DNA of 34,239 bases from Enterovibrio nigricans DSM 22720 (GTDB taxonomy: Bacteria > Pseudomonadota > Gammaproteobacteria > Enterobacterales > Vibrionaceae): NCBI RefSeq assembly GCF_900167155.1, contig NZ_FUXU01000048.1, positions 1 through 34,239 on the forward strand. The letters run 5' to 3'. The stretch's first letter is position 1. Every line of letters starts with the position of its first letter. The notes below the pieces were generated by a model. The model worked only from the letters and a program-made list of their open reading frames with translations, had not been told where the DNA came from and did no database searches. A program made the translations under genes and the position numbers. Of this stretch, positions 16,196 through 25,368 are shown piece by piece.

Positions 16196-16959
16196 TGAGC
16201 GTTGAAATTAAACATGCCTCACTGACGTTAGGCGACAAAATTTTACTGGAAAATTTCAGTGCCAAATTTAACACGGGAGAATTAACGATCATTCTCGGTC
16301 CGAACGGTACGGGAAAAAGTAGCCTTCTAAAGCTGATCAGCCGTGAATGGCAATGTAACGGTCAATTGCGTTTTTACGGAAAACCGTCAGAAGCATGGAA
16401 AATGTCGGATTTGGCACAGTCTGTCGGCATATTGCCGCAATACAGTAGTCTGACATTCGCGTTTACAGTTCGTGAAGTCGTCGAGTTGGGTGGATTAGCG
16501 CTGAGTGCTTCTCAAGCTGAAGTCGCTGAGATAGCGACACTGAAGATGCAAACCACGGATGTTGCCCATCTTGCTGATCGCTTATACCCAAGTTTGTCTG
16601 GCGGCGAGAAACAGCGCGTTCATTTGGCGCGAGTATTGACGCAACTGGCAAAATCCCCGAGAGATACAGTCCTAATGCTTGATGAACCAACCTCAGCACT
16701 GGATATTGGTCATCAACATAAGACGTTACAACTGGCAAAAGAACTGGCGGAAAATGGATCTGCGGTGATCGCAGTGATCCACGATCTAAACCTTGCTGCG
16801 CAGTATGCAGACAGGATTATTATGCTGAATAATGGCAATATTGTGGCACAGGGTTCACCGTCAGAGGTTATCACACCGAATAACATAGAAGCGGTGTATG
16901 GATGGCCGGTAAGCGTTATTCCGCACCCTGATAACGCATATCCTGTCGTTTTAGCCTAA
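16195..16959 (+). CDS. hutD: haem ABC transporter ATP-binding protein HutD
   Basis: This 254-residue ATPase has the Walker A GPNGTGKSSLLK (about 35-46), the signature LSGGEKQRVHLAR, the Walker B VLMLDEPTSALD and the switch histidine in AVIHDLNLAAQY. It resembles the HmuV/HutD group and would power the HutC permease. It is the last gene of the tonB-to-hutD operon, and a hairpin with a T run follows. Confidence 0.93.
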   Translation: MSVEIKHASLTLGDKILLENFSAKFNTGELTIILGPNGTGKSSLLKLISREWQCNGQLRFYGKPSEAWKMSDLAQSVGILPQYSSLTFAFTVREVVELGGLALSASQAEVAEIATLKMQTTDVAHLADRLYPSLSGGEKQRVHLARVLTQLAKSPRDTVLMLDEPTSALDIGHQHKTLQLAKELAENGSAVIAVIHDLNLAAQYADRIIMLNNGNIVAQGSPSEVITPNNIEAVYGWPVSVIPHPDNAYPVVLA

Positions 16960-16979
16960 CCATTTCGCTATAAAAACGC

Positions 16980-17001
16980 CCTCTTCTTGAGGTTTTTTTT
17001 T
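16980..17001 (+). terminator. intrinsic terminator of the tonB-hutD operon
   Basis: CCTC (16980-16983) and GAGG (16989-16992) form a short stem with a 5-base loop, followed by nine T residues. The stem is short, so termination may be partial. Confidence 0.6.
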
Positions 17002-17107
17002 CAACCGATTCCTTAATTTTACTACGTTGTCACCAGATGACAGCACAACGCTGATAACATATAGTTTCTATAGTGAAATCACTTAAAATAATCACAAGGA
17101 TCGACAA

Positions 17108-18136
17108 ATGATTCGCACGGGAATTGTTGGTTTTGGTTTTTCAGCTCAAACCTTTCATCTGCCTTTTCTTTCTGTACTGCCCGACTTCGAGCCTGTTGCC
17201 GTTGTTTCATCCAAGCGTGACCTCGTCGCTGAACACCTCCCCACAGCAAGTTATTATGCAACCATAGAGGAAATGCTGAGCGAAGCGGATCTCGATCTTG
17301 TCGTCATTACAACACCAAACCATACTCACTATGACTACGCTAGACAGGCTTTGGAAGCCGATTGTCATGTATTGCTTGAGAAGCCCTTCGTCGTCAAAAG
17401 CGGTCAGGGTCTTGATCTTCTGAGATTGGCAAATACGCGAGGTAAAATCCTCTGTCCCTACCAAAACAGACGCTGGGATGGCGACTTTCTTACCGTCCAA
17501 TCACTGATTGAATCCGGCGAACTTGGCAATGTACGCGTATTTGAATCCAACTTCGATCGATTCCGTCCTGAGGTCAGAGACCGTTGGCGTGAATTACCGG
17601 GAGACGGCTCTGGCGTTCTCTACGATTTAGGGGCCCATCTTGTTGACCAGGCCCTTTTCCTCTTCGGCCAGCCTCAGTCAATTACTGCACAGTGCAAAGC
17701 AATGCGCCCCGAATCAAACGTTGTCGATTATTTTCATATGACGCTGCATTACGCAGATAAAGAGGTCATATTAAACTCCAGCCCTTATCGCTCCGGTAAT
17801 ACGTCCCGGTTTGTGGTTCAGGGCGACAAAGCGACATTTTCTTGCCATGGCTTAGACATCCAAGAGCAACAGCTTTGTGACGGCGTAACAGTAACCTACC
17901 CTGAGTTTGGTCGCCAACAACACACCAGCAAGCTGGAGGTAGGTGACAACGTCACCGAGAAGGAAATTGAGTTAGATGTCGGATGTTACAGCGAATTATT
18001 TGCGCAACTAGCGCGCGCAATACTCAATGGCGAAGCGTCACCTGTTGATACCTATGATGCCGTCAAGGTAATTTATGCGCTGGAATTGGCTTTACACTCC
18101 TCATCCGCTGGAAAAACTGAACGTTGGGAGTTTTAA
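17108..18136 (+). CDS. Gfo/Idh/MocA family oxidoreductase (YdgJ-like)
   Basis: This 342-residue cytoplasmic NAD(P)-dependent dehydrogenase begins with a Rossmann fold (GIVGFGFSAQTFHLPFL, about 5-21). It carries the family motif EKPFV (about 95-99), where the lysine is catalytic. The second half contains GSGVLYDLGAHLVDQALFLFG (about 166-186, whose His is conserved) and a C-terminal YDAVKVIYALE helix. The family oxidises sugars, inositols or related polyols; the substrate here is unknown. It resembles E. coli YdgJ in length and motifs. The ATG is preceded by AAGGA. It is probably a single-gene unit: a GGCGG/CCGCC hairpin directly follows its stop. Confidence 0.85.
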   Translation: MIRTGIVGFGFSAQTFHLPFLSVLPDFEPVAVVSSKRDLVAEHLPTASYYATIEEMLSEADLDLVVITTPNHTHYDYARQALEADCHVLLEKPFVVKSGQGLDLLRLANTRGKILCPYQNRRWDGDFLTVQSLIESGELGNVRVFESNFDRFRPEVRDRWRELPGDGSGVLYDLGAHLVDQALFLFGQPQSITAQCKAMRPESNVVDYFHMTLHYADKEVILNSSPYRSGNTSRFVVQGDKATFSCHGLDIQEQQLCDGVTVTYPEFGRQQHTSKLEVGDNVTEKEIELDVGCYSELFAQLARAILNGEASPVDTYDAVKVIYALELALHSSSAGKTERWEF

Positions 18137-18245
18137 CGGCGGATTAAACCGCCCTTTGCGCTCGTGGCCATGTAAGGCATTTTATTGCGACGTGGCCATT
18201 TTCTAGTAACCGCCTAACCGCGCCCATCACCCGTAGCATACAATA

Positions 18246-18282
18246 TTATAGTGCACTAGATGCACAGTTATAGTGCGCTATA
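18246..18282. repeat. paired TATAGTGC palindromes
   Basis: TTATAGTGCACTA (18246-18258) and TTATAGTGCGCTATA (18268-18282) are two near-palindromic copies of one motif whose starts are exactly 22 bp apart, two helical turns. They lie between the convergent oxidoreductase and chrA genes. They could be a tandem operator or the footprint of a lost element. No promoter-associated gene is evident. Confidence 0.5.
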
Positions 18283-18323
18283 TACGTTACTTGTCATATT
18301 AGTGACTGATTTTAAATAAACAA

Positions 18324-18344
18324 AAGCCTGCACACGGCAGGCTT
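18324..18344 (-). terminator. intrinsic terminator of chrA
   Basis: AAGCCTGC (18324-18331) and GCAGGCTT (18337-18344) pair around a 5-base loop. On the minus strand the stem is followed by TTGTTTATTT. It lies 34 bp beyond the chrA stop. Confidence 0.85.
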
Positions 18345-18377
18345 AGTATCACGAACAGAGTCACTTCGTAGCAATGC

Positions 18378-19526
18378 CTACAGCATGCTCTTTATAACGA
18401 CGTATGCCAACATGCCACTTAATAACCAAAATACCGATAAGTTAAACTTACGAAGTACAATGAAGCCCACAATCACCGCAACAATGTCACCGATACCGTA
18501 AACAGCAGATACCCATACAGGTTGATAGAATGCCGCAACAAGCAAACCAACAACTGCAGCATTTATTAATACAACAGAGCCTGCAAACTTAGGGTGCCCC
18601 ATCACTGTTTGCCATACGGGCAAAGCGGCGAACAACAGCAAGGCACCAGGCAAGAAAATAGCGATCGTTGCAATGATGCTACCAATAACTGGGTGAATGC
18701 CATCCATTGACGCACCCACATAGCTAGCAATGGTGAACATAGGACCAGGAACAAGTTGAGCTGCCGCATAGCCCTCAACCAACGCATCGCCAGATACTGC
18801 GTCGCCAATCAATGGTTGCAGTAGAGGTAAAACAACGTGACCACCACCAAATACAAAGCTACCCGCCTGGTAAAAGTGATTAAACATACTGATCAACGGT
18901 GTATTACTTAGAGCAGGAAGCACCAGTAACGCCCCAAACAAACTAAAAAGCACAAGCGTTTGTCGTAAACCCGTGGGTTTTGGTGTCTCTGTCTCTGGCT
19001 GAGGTTTACGAATGAACAGCCAACCTAATACACCGGCTAGCACTATAGGCATTAGTTGCGCGACCAGACCTGTTTGCCACAATATCCACGCAGCAGATCC
19101 AATACACACGACAAATGTGACGCCGTCACTAATGAACTTTCTACCCATAGTCCATATAGCATCCGCCACTACGACCACGGCCAATAGCTTCGCTGCAGAA
19201 ATCAATAAACCAAACCAGGTTGAGTCACCTAATTGCGTCGCATAAACAGCCGCAGCCGTTAATAGTGCAAACGACGGAAATGTAAAACCGACAAATGCTG
19301 CTATTGCCCCCAAGTATCCCGCACGGTGATAGCCAATAAACATACCCAGCTGGCTACTCGCTGGCCCAGGCAGAAACTGGCATAAGCTCAACGCTGAAGT
19401 GAATTTATCCTCTTCTATCCACTTGCGTCTATCTACAAACTCACGCTGAAAATAGCCAATATGAGCAACGGGTCCCCCAAAACTCATGCAGCCTAAAACA
19501 AGAAATCGAAAAAATACGTCTAACAT
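18378..19526 (-). CDS. chrA: chromate transporter ChrA
   Basis: This 382-residue inner-membrane protein has the duplicated ChrA layout. The N-terminal half carries GCMSFGGPVAHIGYF and LCQFLPGPASSQLGMF; the C-terminal half repeats these as GSFVFGGGHVVLPLL and AAQLVPGPMFTIASYVG. Ten or more membrane segments are visible. ChrA exports chromate, giving resistance. The start was set at ATG 19524-19526 because GGAGG precedes it by ten bases; the longer frame to 19565 needs a TTG start. Its promoter is probably at 19591-19619. A LysR gene lies divergently on the far side of the intergenic region. Confidence 0.88.
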   Translation of the reverse strand: MLDVFFRFLVLGCMSFGGPVAHIGYFQREFVDRRKWIEEDKFTSALSLCQFLPGPASSQLGMFIGYHRAGYLGAIAAFVGFTFPSFALLTAAAVYATQLGDSTWFGLLISAAKLLAVVVVADAIWTMGRKFISDGVTFVVCIGSAAWILWQTGLVAQLMPIVLAGVLGWLFIRKPQPETETPKPTGLRQTLVLFSLFGALLVLPALSNTPLISMFNHFYQAGSFVFGGGHVVLPLLQPLIGDAVSGDALVEGYAAAQLVPGPMFTIASYVGASMDGIHPVIGSIIATIAIFLPGALLLFAALPVWQTVMGHPKFAGSVVLINAAVVGLLVAAFYQPVWVSAVYGIGDIVAVIVGFIVLRKFNLSVFWLLSGMLAYVVIKSML

Positions 19527-19590
19527 TCGAATTGAACCTCCATTAATGACGTCAATTTTATCCAAGCCACAGCATCAATAGAAACAATTC

Positions 19591-19619
19591 GTATTAATCA
19601 TCACTATTAATCAAATCAA
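19591..19619 (-). promoter_or_regulatory. sigma-70-like promoter for chrA
   Basis: On the minus strand TTGATT (19614-19619) and TAATAC (19591-19596) are 17 bases apart, about 65 bp upstream of the chrA ATG. GATTAAT occurs twice within the spacer region, a possible operator. Confidence 0.45.
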
Positions 19620-20143
19620 TTCCCCTACACCAATTCCTTGATAGACACACCAATTCGTTACCGATCCCGTAAGAGGATCTTGTAGATCTGTAGGTTTACT
19701 ACATTTGTATGTAAGCGCACACTAACCTAGCGCTTGATTGTTTCCATAAATACACAATCCAATACATACCCTTATATAACAATAATTTATACTCACCCCT
19801 CTTACCCTGTCATTCATTCACCATTGGTCGTAATACAATTACAAACAGCGATCTTTCCAAAGAATTTCACCTGACAACACTCTTCACATTGGTTGGGACG
19901 GTCTGCTCGTTAATCTCTCTATCCATTCACACTGGTAGTATGTAAATAACGCTCATTTAACTCTTAATGCCCTCTTCGTTCTGGTAAAGAAAGCAATTTG
20001 GTTTCCCGCGAAAAGACGTTTTGTCAGCATTTCACCGCCGACACTTTCATTAGGCCAGATTGCTTCTTATGTGACACCGTCACTTAATGAATGAGATAAA
20101 GTTGTGGTAACCTATCTGCTTCTTGATTAACGGAAAATCCGCA
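19620..20143. other. long intergenic stretch between chrA and the LysR gene
   Basis: This 524-bp region holds no coding frame that I can support on either strand. It is AT-rich. At 20071-20083 it contains the palindrome GTGAC-ACC-GTCAC, about 60 bp upstream of the LysR start, in a position suited to an operator. A small RNA or regulatory leader is possible, but nothing specific shows it. Confidence 0.4.
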
Positions 20144-21058
20144 ATGTTAGATAACCTGCAGCAAATGGTGGTGCTGGCTACCGTCGCTCATGAGCAACAC
20201 TTCACGCGTGCCGCGGAGTACTTGGGTATTTCAAAGTCCCAAGTCAGTAAACAAATCCGCTATTTGGAAGAACGCTTAGGTGTTCAGTTGGTGCAACGCA
20301 ACACCCGTTCCGTTGCACTTACCGATGCAGGAAAACAATATGCGGCGTTCGGACGCCAAATTGTTGAAACAATGCAAGATGCCGAAGCTATGGTGGCAGG
20401 TTTTAGAAATGAAGTTTCAGGCAGATTAAAAGTAGGTGTGGCTCAGTCATTTGGGAACGCGCAAATCACTCGCCTTCTATCTTCCTTTCAGACGAAATAT
20501 CCCCATATTGATTTAGAAGTCCATCTGTTCGATCACCGTCCTAACCTTGTCGAAGATGGCTATGATTGCTGGCTCGCAATACATGAGCACCCACCAGAAG
20601 GCATGGTAGCTAAGAAGCTGGCAGATTGTCGATTTAAGTTGGTCGCCTCAAAAGCGTACCTTGATACTCATGGCATGCCCTCCCATCCTTCCGAACTTCG
20701 TGAACATAACTGTATTACTTATCAAAGTCTTCAACGAACATACGATCAATGGCCATTCCAGCGAGATGGTAGCGAGCAATCCGTTACAGTTCGGGGGACT
20801 TATCGTATCAACAATGCGCCTGCAGTTTTGGAAGCAGCAAAATCAGGATTGGGGATTGCGTATATTGCAACCTATCTTCTCGATCATGAAATTGATGAAG
20901 GTAAATTAAACGTGGTTATGAAAGATTGGAAGCCGACAATGGAATTACCCGTGTATGCGGTATATCCTCGTCGCGAATTTCTCGCACCGAAAGTTCGCCA
21001 CTTTGTAGATTTTCTCGCTGAACACATCAATGCCACTCACGCGTTTGATGCATCGTAA
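20144..21058 (+). CDS. LysR family transcriptional regulator
   Basis: This 304-residue regulator has an N-terminal winged helix-turn-helix (FTRAAEYLGISKSQVSKQIR, about 23-42, then LEERLGVQLVQRNTRSVALT). The C-terminal effector-binding domain has two lobes of the periplasmic-binding type. The start was set at ATG 20144; an upstream TTG at 20123 adds only seven unlikely residues. It is divergent from chrA across about 620 bp, so it might control that gene, but LysR targets are usually closer. A strong hairpin terminator follows. The inducer is unknown. Confidence 0.88.
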   Translation: MLDNLQQMVVLATVAHEQHFTRAAEYLGISKSQVSKQIRYLEERLGVQLVQRNTRSVALTDAGKQYAAFGRQIVETMQDAEAMVAGFRNEVSGRLKVGVAQSFGNAQITRLLSSFQTKYPHIDLEVHLFDHRPNLVEDGYDCWLAIHEHPPEGMVAKKLADCRFKLVASKAYLDTHGMPSHPSELREHNCITYQSLQRTYDQWPFQRDGSEQSVTVRGTYRINNAPAVLEAAKSGLGIAYIATYLLDHEIDEGKLNVVMKDWKPTMELPVYAVYPRREFLAPKVRHFVDFLAEHINATHAFDAS

Positions 21059-21064
21059 CAAAAA

Positions 21065-21087
21065 AAAGCGTGACACTGTCACGCTTT
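21065..21087. terminator. bidirectional intrinsic terminator
   Basis: AAAGCGTGAC (21065-21074) and GTCACGCTTT (21078-21087) form a 10-bp stem with a 3-base loop, flanked by A and T runs. It serves the convergent LysR and acyltransferase genes. Confidence 0.88.
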
Positions 21088-21109
21088 AATAAAAACAACT
21101 AATCCACTA

Positions 21110-22222
21110 TTAGATATCGATTTTTTTATCAATCGGCATGGCATACATCGTTCTTACGATGTTCGCCACATCACTAGGCAGAGAAGACAATTTGCTATCG
21201 AAGTCTGCGCGATCTGCATCTGTAATGGATTCGTGCTCTTTACCAGCAGCAATGTAGTTCGAAGGGAACAGACAGTAGTTTTTATAAATCTGGCGATCTA
21301 TTTCAGCAGCCAACACATCTGGTGAATCGAACCCGCCCCCTATAACATCGCCAAAGGAAACGTGAATTCTGCGTTTCTGACCAACAATACCTTGAACTAT
21401 GCTTTCGATATCTTCGAACTCACCTTTCTCGTACGCACCCTCTTTCTCTTTTCTGTACAACTCATTCGCTTTTGCAGCATCACATGGGTCATTTTCGTAG
21501 GAAATAGAAACAGGCACAATTTTTAAAGACGCAGCATAATCGGCAAATTCAACTTTCTGCTTACGTCCTTCCATGAAGAGCATTTTCAAAATTGCCGGAT
21601 CTGTTTTGTCATGCCCGTCTTTTGCTCGGCCTTCCTTTTGCGCAATCCAAATTGAATGGTTGTCATCTAGAGATGTTTTGATGTAAGCCGACAATTGTCC
21701 CAATGCTTTCATCATTTCACGAGGGCCTTTTGCTGAACGTTTTACGATAAAACTTTTGTTCAACTTCATCAGTTCGGTGGCACACGGTTTTTTTAGGAGA
21801 TTGTCTCCAATGGCAATACGTACAGTATCAAATCCGTTTTGGTGAAGGCACCAATTCACCATGGCAGGATCCATTGCAATATCACGGTGATTGGATACGA
21901 ACAGATAACCCACTTTAGGATCCAGTTTATCCAAACCACTGGTGGATAAACCTTCTGAGGTATTTTTGATCATCGATTGCATGTAACTCGCAACGTTATG
22001 TTGCACATCACGAACCGTTTTGACCTTCCCCCACTTATGACGAAGATACTGTTTTAATACCGGCTTCACTAGCCAGCCCGCATAGTTGGACAATGCCGGA
22101 AAGCGGTACTTCAGGATTGCGGAAATAAACTCTTCATCATTGACCAAACGAGTAAGTGCTCCTGGCACTTCATCATCATTGTATGGGCGAATATCTAGGA
22201 AAGGATCATTGGTGTGTGGCAC
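21110..22222 (-). CDS. PlsC-like acyltransferase family protein
   Basis: This 370-residue protein contains the acyltransferase motif SNHRDIAMDPAM (about 109-120) and a later KEGRAKDG (about 197-204), matching motifs I and III of the glycerol-phosphate acyltransferase superfamily. The spacing between the His and the last Asp is one longer than the classical HX4D, although an Asp also lies two after the His. No signal peptide is seen. Long soluble flanks set it apart from the roughly 245-residue PlsC. It may acylate a lysophospholipid or other lipid at the inner membrane; the substrate is not known. A cytoplasmic location near the membrane is likely. Confidence 0.75.
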   Translation of the reverse strand: MPHTNDPFLDIRPYNDDEVPGALTRLVNDEEFISAILKYRFPALSNYAGWLVKPVLKQYLRHKWGKVKTVRDVQHNVASYMQSMIKNTSEGLSTSGLDKLDPKVGYLFVSNHRDIAMDPAMVNWCLHQNGFDTVRIAIGDNLLKKPCATELMKLNKSFIVKRSAKGPREMMKALGQLSAYIKTSLDDNHSIWIAQKEGRAKDGHDKTDPAILKMLFMEGRKQKVEFADYAASLKIVPVSISYENDPCDAAKANELYRKEKEGAYEKGEFEDIESIVQGIVGQKRRIHVSFGDVIGGGFDSPDVLAAEIDRQIYKNYCLFPSNYIAAGKEHESITDADRADFDSKLSSLPSDVANIVRTMYAMPIDKKIDI

Positions 22223-22443
22223 GAGATTCTACTTGCTCCGATAAAAAACTGCGCCATTTTACGCAGATATAAGATTTCGAACATTGTTTTTGGCAAGATA
22301 TGACAGAGGTTGGAGGTCTAACCTCTCTATCTCGCAACGTCACCTTAACAATAGAACATATTCTCCCATATCCTTCTCGTGAATGCTTGATCTAGGCATC
22401 AAAACAGCCGAGTATGTGCGTCTCGCAACATGAGAAAGTCAAA

Positions 22444-23112
22444 ATGCTACAAGCTATCGAATATAAAACTATTTCCGCGGACACCATGGTCATCGGAGCG
22501 CGTAAAAAACAGAGCCACTCAACGTTTGTTTTCGTCCATCAAGGCGCGGCTTTGATCCGTTTAGGCAAACAGGAAATTCCTGTGTCTGTTGGACAGGGAT
22601 TCTGGCTACCTGTAAATTGTTTAAATGCGCTGACAATCCTTAAAGGCTCACTAGTTTCGACGCTGGATTTTTCCGTTCGTTCAACAGTTTCTCTCCCTCT
22701 ATCTGCAGGTTTTGTTAGCGATATCCGGTTTGTCGAAGAAATCATTACTCAACTCACCAAAAGACAGTCTTTAGGTAGTAATGATTGGTCGGGTCCTTAT
22801 GGCCGTCTATTGAGATGTGTACGCGATTACCTGTCGACAGTTCAGCCGAATGACAAGTATAGCGCCGACATCAAAGTTCTCATTAAGACAATTGATCGAC
22901 TCGCGGCGAGACAGGAATTGTCGGCAGAAGAAAGCAAGTCTGTAGAAATCGCCCTTGGTTTTGAAAAGAAACAAGTTCAAACCCAACTTGTTATACGAGA
23001 ATGGGTCCGTCAAAGAAAATCAGGTCAAAGCAATGCGAAGATCGCAGCAGCAACATCGTTAAACGAAAAAGATATTGCTGCGCTGTTGGAAGAGTATGCA
23101 GGTTTTATTTAA
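22444..23112 (+). CDS. cupin-domain regulator-like protein (AraC-type sensor, no clear AraC DNA-binding domain)
   Basis: This 222-residue protein (232 if the ATG at 22414 is used; neither start has a strong ribosome site) has an N-terminal cupin-like part: FVFVHQGAALIRLGKQEIPV then VGQGFWLPVNCLNAL. This resembles the sensor half of AraC-family regulators. The C-terminal half is helical, with NAKIAAATSLNEKDIAALLE near the end, which could be a single helix-turn-helix. The full two-motif AraC domain is not visible. It is divergent from the acyltransferase gene and might regulate it. Its last 8 bases overlap the stop of the convergent gene at 23105-23590. Confidence 0.6.
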   Translation: MLQAIEYKTISADTMVIGARKKQSHSTFVFVHQGAALIRLGKQEIPVSVGQGFWLPVNCLNALTILKGSLVSTLDFSVRSTVSLPLSAGFVSDIRFVEEIITQLTKRQSLGSNDWSGPYGRLLRCVRDYLSTVQPNDKYSADIKVLIKTIDRLAARQELSAEESKSVEIALGFEKKQVQTQLVIREWVRQRKSGQSNAKIAAATSLNEKDIAALLEEYAGFI

Positions 23113-23590
23113 AAGGGATTTGCATCTGTAGCATCAACTCAGCATCCGTGTCTTCGTGCCATCTTACGTCAAAACGATAGCGCGTTTCACTGTCTGAAGA
23201 CCTCGTGCCAAAACTGACGTTCAATCCGTGGCTTTTTATCCAATCCGATGTAGATACCTCTCCAAAAGAGAGGTTTTTATATTCATCGGGTTGCCAAACG
23301 CCAAACCCATAAAATGTGTTACCCGCAGACGCCGTCAAGATCTGCGGTATATCAAACCCATACTTCCATCCGTCCCAAATAGACAACTCGTTTTTGTCAT
23401 TGAAGTTCCAGTCGATAACCGAAATATCTTGGGGTGTGATAACAGCAATAACATCTGACGTACTTTTTTCCTGAACATCCGTATTACTAATATTTGTCGA
23501 GTTGTGGCCATCGACATAGGCAGCATTGGCGTGTGACAGCGTCACAAAAAAGCAGGTAACATACCCTGCTCGTAGCATTTTCTTCATCAC
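23105..23590 (-). CDS. exported hypothetical protein, 161 aa
   Basis: I do not recognise this protein. It has an N-terminal signal peptide (MLRAGYVTCFFVTLSHANA, cleavage about residue 23), so it is likely periplasmic or outer-membrane. The mature part has alternating hydrophobic and aromatic patches such as YGFGVWQPDEY and GLNVSFGTRSSDSETRYRF, and ends ELMLQMQIPFK with a C-terminal strand pattern ending near Phe. This fits a small beta-barrel or lipocalin-like outer-membrane protein. It converges with the cupin-type gene with an 8-base overlap. Confidence 0.6.
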   Translation of the reverse strand: MMKKMLRAGYVTCFFVTLSHANAAYVDGHNSTNISNTDVQEKSTSDVIAVITPQDISVIDWNFNDKNELSIWDGWKYGFDIPQILTASAGNTFYGFGVWQPDEYKNLSFGEVSTSDWIKSHGLNVSFGTRSSDSETRYRFDVRWHEDTDAELMLQMQIPFK

Positions 23591-23671
23591 AGTACAGCGT
23601 TACTCTGAGATTATTTTTCTTGTTATGAAGCTATTTGTCTGTTTGCCGTTGATATAGTGACCGAGGCAAAT

Positions 23672-24202
23672 TTAGGTGCGAAAATCACTTTCATTCAACA
23701 TGCTTATGAGTGAAACGGTAGTCAGTGTGTCAATTGACTTACCCTGCTCAAGCTGTTCTCTGATTAGTGTACTTCGTACGGGTACAGTTTCCGGGCATGC
23801 AAGGATAATCCAACGGCCCAATATGCTGTCTGCTTTATAGAACTTCGAAAAGTTAAGGAAGTTGTCAGGACCCATTACAAACGTTAACTCTGCATTAGGG
23901 TATTTTTGTTGGAGGTGGTTCAACAATGCCCATGTGGTTACTGACTGCCCCGAATAAACGTCCTGTTCATCAATGCATAATTCTGCATTGTTGCAATCGA
24001 TATCTTGAATAAACGCACTAACCCAATCACAGCGCTTGTTAAAGTCTGCCATTTTTTTACCCCATGCATGGGCAAAACTCGGCACCAGAAGCACTCTATC
24101 AAAATGAGACAGTCTCTCAATAACACTGAGATGGCCTAACGTCGGCGGGTTAAAAGCACTGCCAAAAATGGCAATTTTTTGCGGTAAATCCTGTTTACTC
24201 AT
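23672..24202 (-). CDS. nicotinate/nicotinamide mononucleotide adenylyltransferase-like protein
   Basis: This 176-residue protein has the nucleotidyltransferase fold with the ATP-binding motif GSAFNPPTLGHLSVIERL (about 14-31) and the C-terminal VRSTLIR (about 142-148), the counterpart of ISSTxIR. Such enzymes transfer AMP from ATP to nicotinate or nicotinamide mononucleotide. It is shorter than typical NadD (about 210 residues). Whether it is the main NadD cannot be told. It is divergent from nadE across about 280 bp, so both would act in NAD synthesis. Confidence 0.82.
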   Translation of the reverse strand: MSKQDLPQKIAIFGSAFNPPTLGHLSVIERLSHFDRVLLVPSFAHAWGKKMADFNKRCDWVSAFIQDIDCNNAELCIDEQDVYSGQSVTTWALLNHLQQKYPNAELTFVMGPDNFLNFSKFYKADSILGRWIILACPETVPVRSTLIREQLEQGKSIDTLTTVSLISMLNESDFRT

Positions 24203-24482
24203 GGTGCTCTATTCATAGTACTTAGACATGTCGATGACTGCGACGTCATTCAACGCTCAGCTTGTTGCGTATATTGATACAGGATGCCGTTTTCGTTCAA
24301 CGTATTTAGTAAAAAATCAGTCTGAATGATGAAGAAATATGCCGTTTTACGGTTACCGCAAATAAATGATCTTTCTTAATATAGCAAACGTACCACTCCA
24401 TCCCTCTAAGCACTACCTTTTGACTCCCAGTTAATGCAAAATACAGAGACGAAATAGAAAAGAAACTGAGGAATCTTGCGAA

Positions 24483-25319
24483 ATGGAACACGTTATCCGC
24501 AAAGAAATGCGCGTCCTACCAAAAATCGACCCTGCATTTGAAGCGCAACGTCGCATCGATTTTATCAAACAGCGTTTAAGTGACTCTCACACTACATCGC
24601 TCGTTCTGGGTATCAGTGGCGGTGTTGATTCTTCAACATGTGGCCGACTGGCGCAATTGGCCGTTGATCAACTCAACGAAGACAATGCGGGCAATAAGTA
24701 CCAATTTATCGCTGTTCGCCTTCCATACGGGATCCAACAAGACGAAGATGAAGCGCAACTTGCGTTAGATTTCATTCAACCTACACATTCTATCAGCGTT
24801 AATATCAAAGAGGGTGTTGATGGCCTTCACGCATCTACCCTTTCTTCGTTGAAAGGCACAGGCCTTATCCCACACGATGAAGCGAAGGTAGACTTTGTAA
24901 AAGGCAACGTTAAAGCACGTGCGAGAATGATCGCTCAATACGAAGTTGCAGGCCTGGTTGGCGGTTTGGTTCTAGGTACCGACCACTCGGCAGAAAACAT
25001 TACGGGTTTCTACACGAAATTTGGTGACGGTGCATGTGATTTAGCACCACTGTTCGGCTTGAACAAACGACAAGTTCGCCAAATTGCCGCCTACCTCGGT
25101 GCACCAGAGACGCTCGTCGTAAAAACGCCAACTGCTGACTTGGAAGAACTTGCTCCGCAAAAAGCAGATGAAGATGCACTTCAATTGACCTACGACGAAA
25201 TTGATGATTTTCTCGAAGGGAAAGATGTGCCTGAGTACGTCACGGAGAGGCTTGTTGGCATTTATTCGGCGACACAGCATAAACGTCAGCCCATTCCTAC
25301 GATTTACGATAACGAATAA
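24483..25319 (+). CDS. nadE: NH3-dependent NAD+ synthetase
   Basis: This 278-residue enzyme converts deamido-NAD, ATP and ammonia to NAD. The PP-loop motif [19 protein letters not shown] (about 42-60) is followed by the conserved [18 protein letters not shown] (about 140-157), [19 protein letters not shown] (about 166-184) and the C-terminal KRQPIP. Length matches the ammonia-dependent form, with no glutaminase domain. The ATG sits after GAGGAATCTTGCGAA. A strong terminator follows. The adenylyltransferase-like gene is divergent upstream. Confidence 0.95.
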   Translation: MEHVIRKEMRVLPKIDPAFEAQRRIDFIKQRLSDSHTTSLVLGISGGVDSSTCGRLAQLAVDQLNEDNAGNKYQFIAVRLPYGIQQDEDEAQLALDFIQPTHSISVNIKEGVDGLHASTLSSLKGTGLIPHDEAKVDFVKGNVKARARMIAQYEVAGLVGGLVLGTDHSAENITGFYTKFGDGACDLAPLFGLNKRQVRQIAAYLGAPETLVVKTPTADLEELAPQKADEDALQLTYDEIDDFLEGKDVPEYVTERLVGIYSATQHKRQPIPTIYDNE

Positions 25320-25338
25320 ATTTATCGCTTAGAATGAG

Positions 25339-25362
25339 AAAAAGCACCGAAAGGTGCTTTTT
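25339..25362. terminator. bidirectional intrinsic terminator
   Basis: AAAAAGCACC (25339-25348) pairs with GGTGCTTTTT (25353-25362) around a GAAA loop, a classic stable tetraloop hairpin. It serves nadE and the convergent HD gene. Confidence 0.92.
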
Positions 25363-25368
25363 CCTTAT

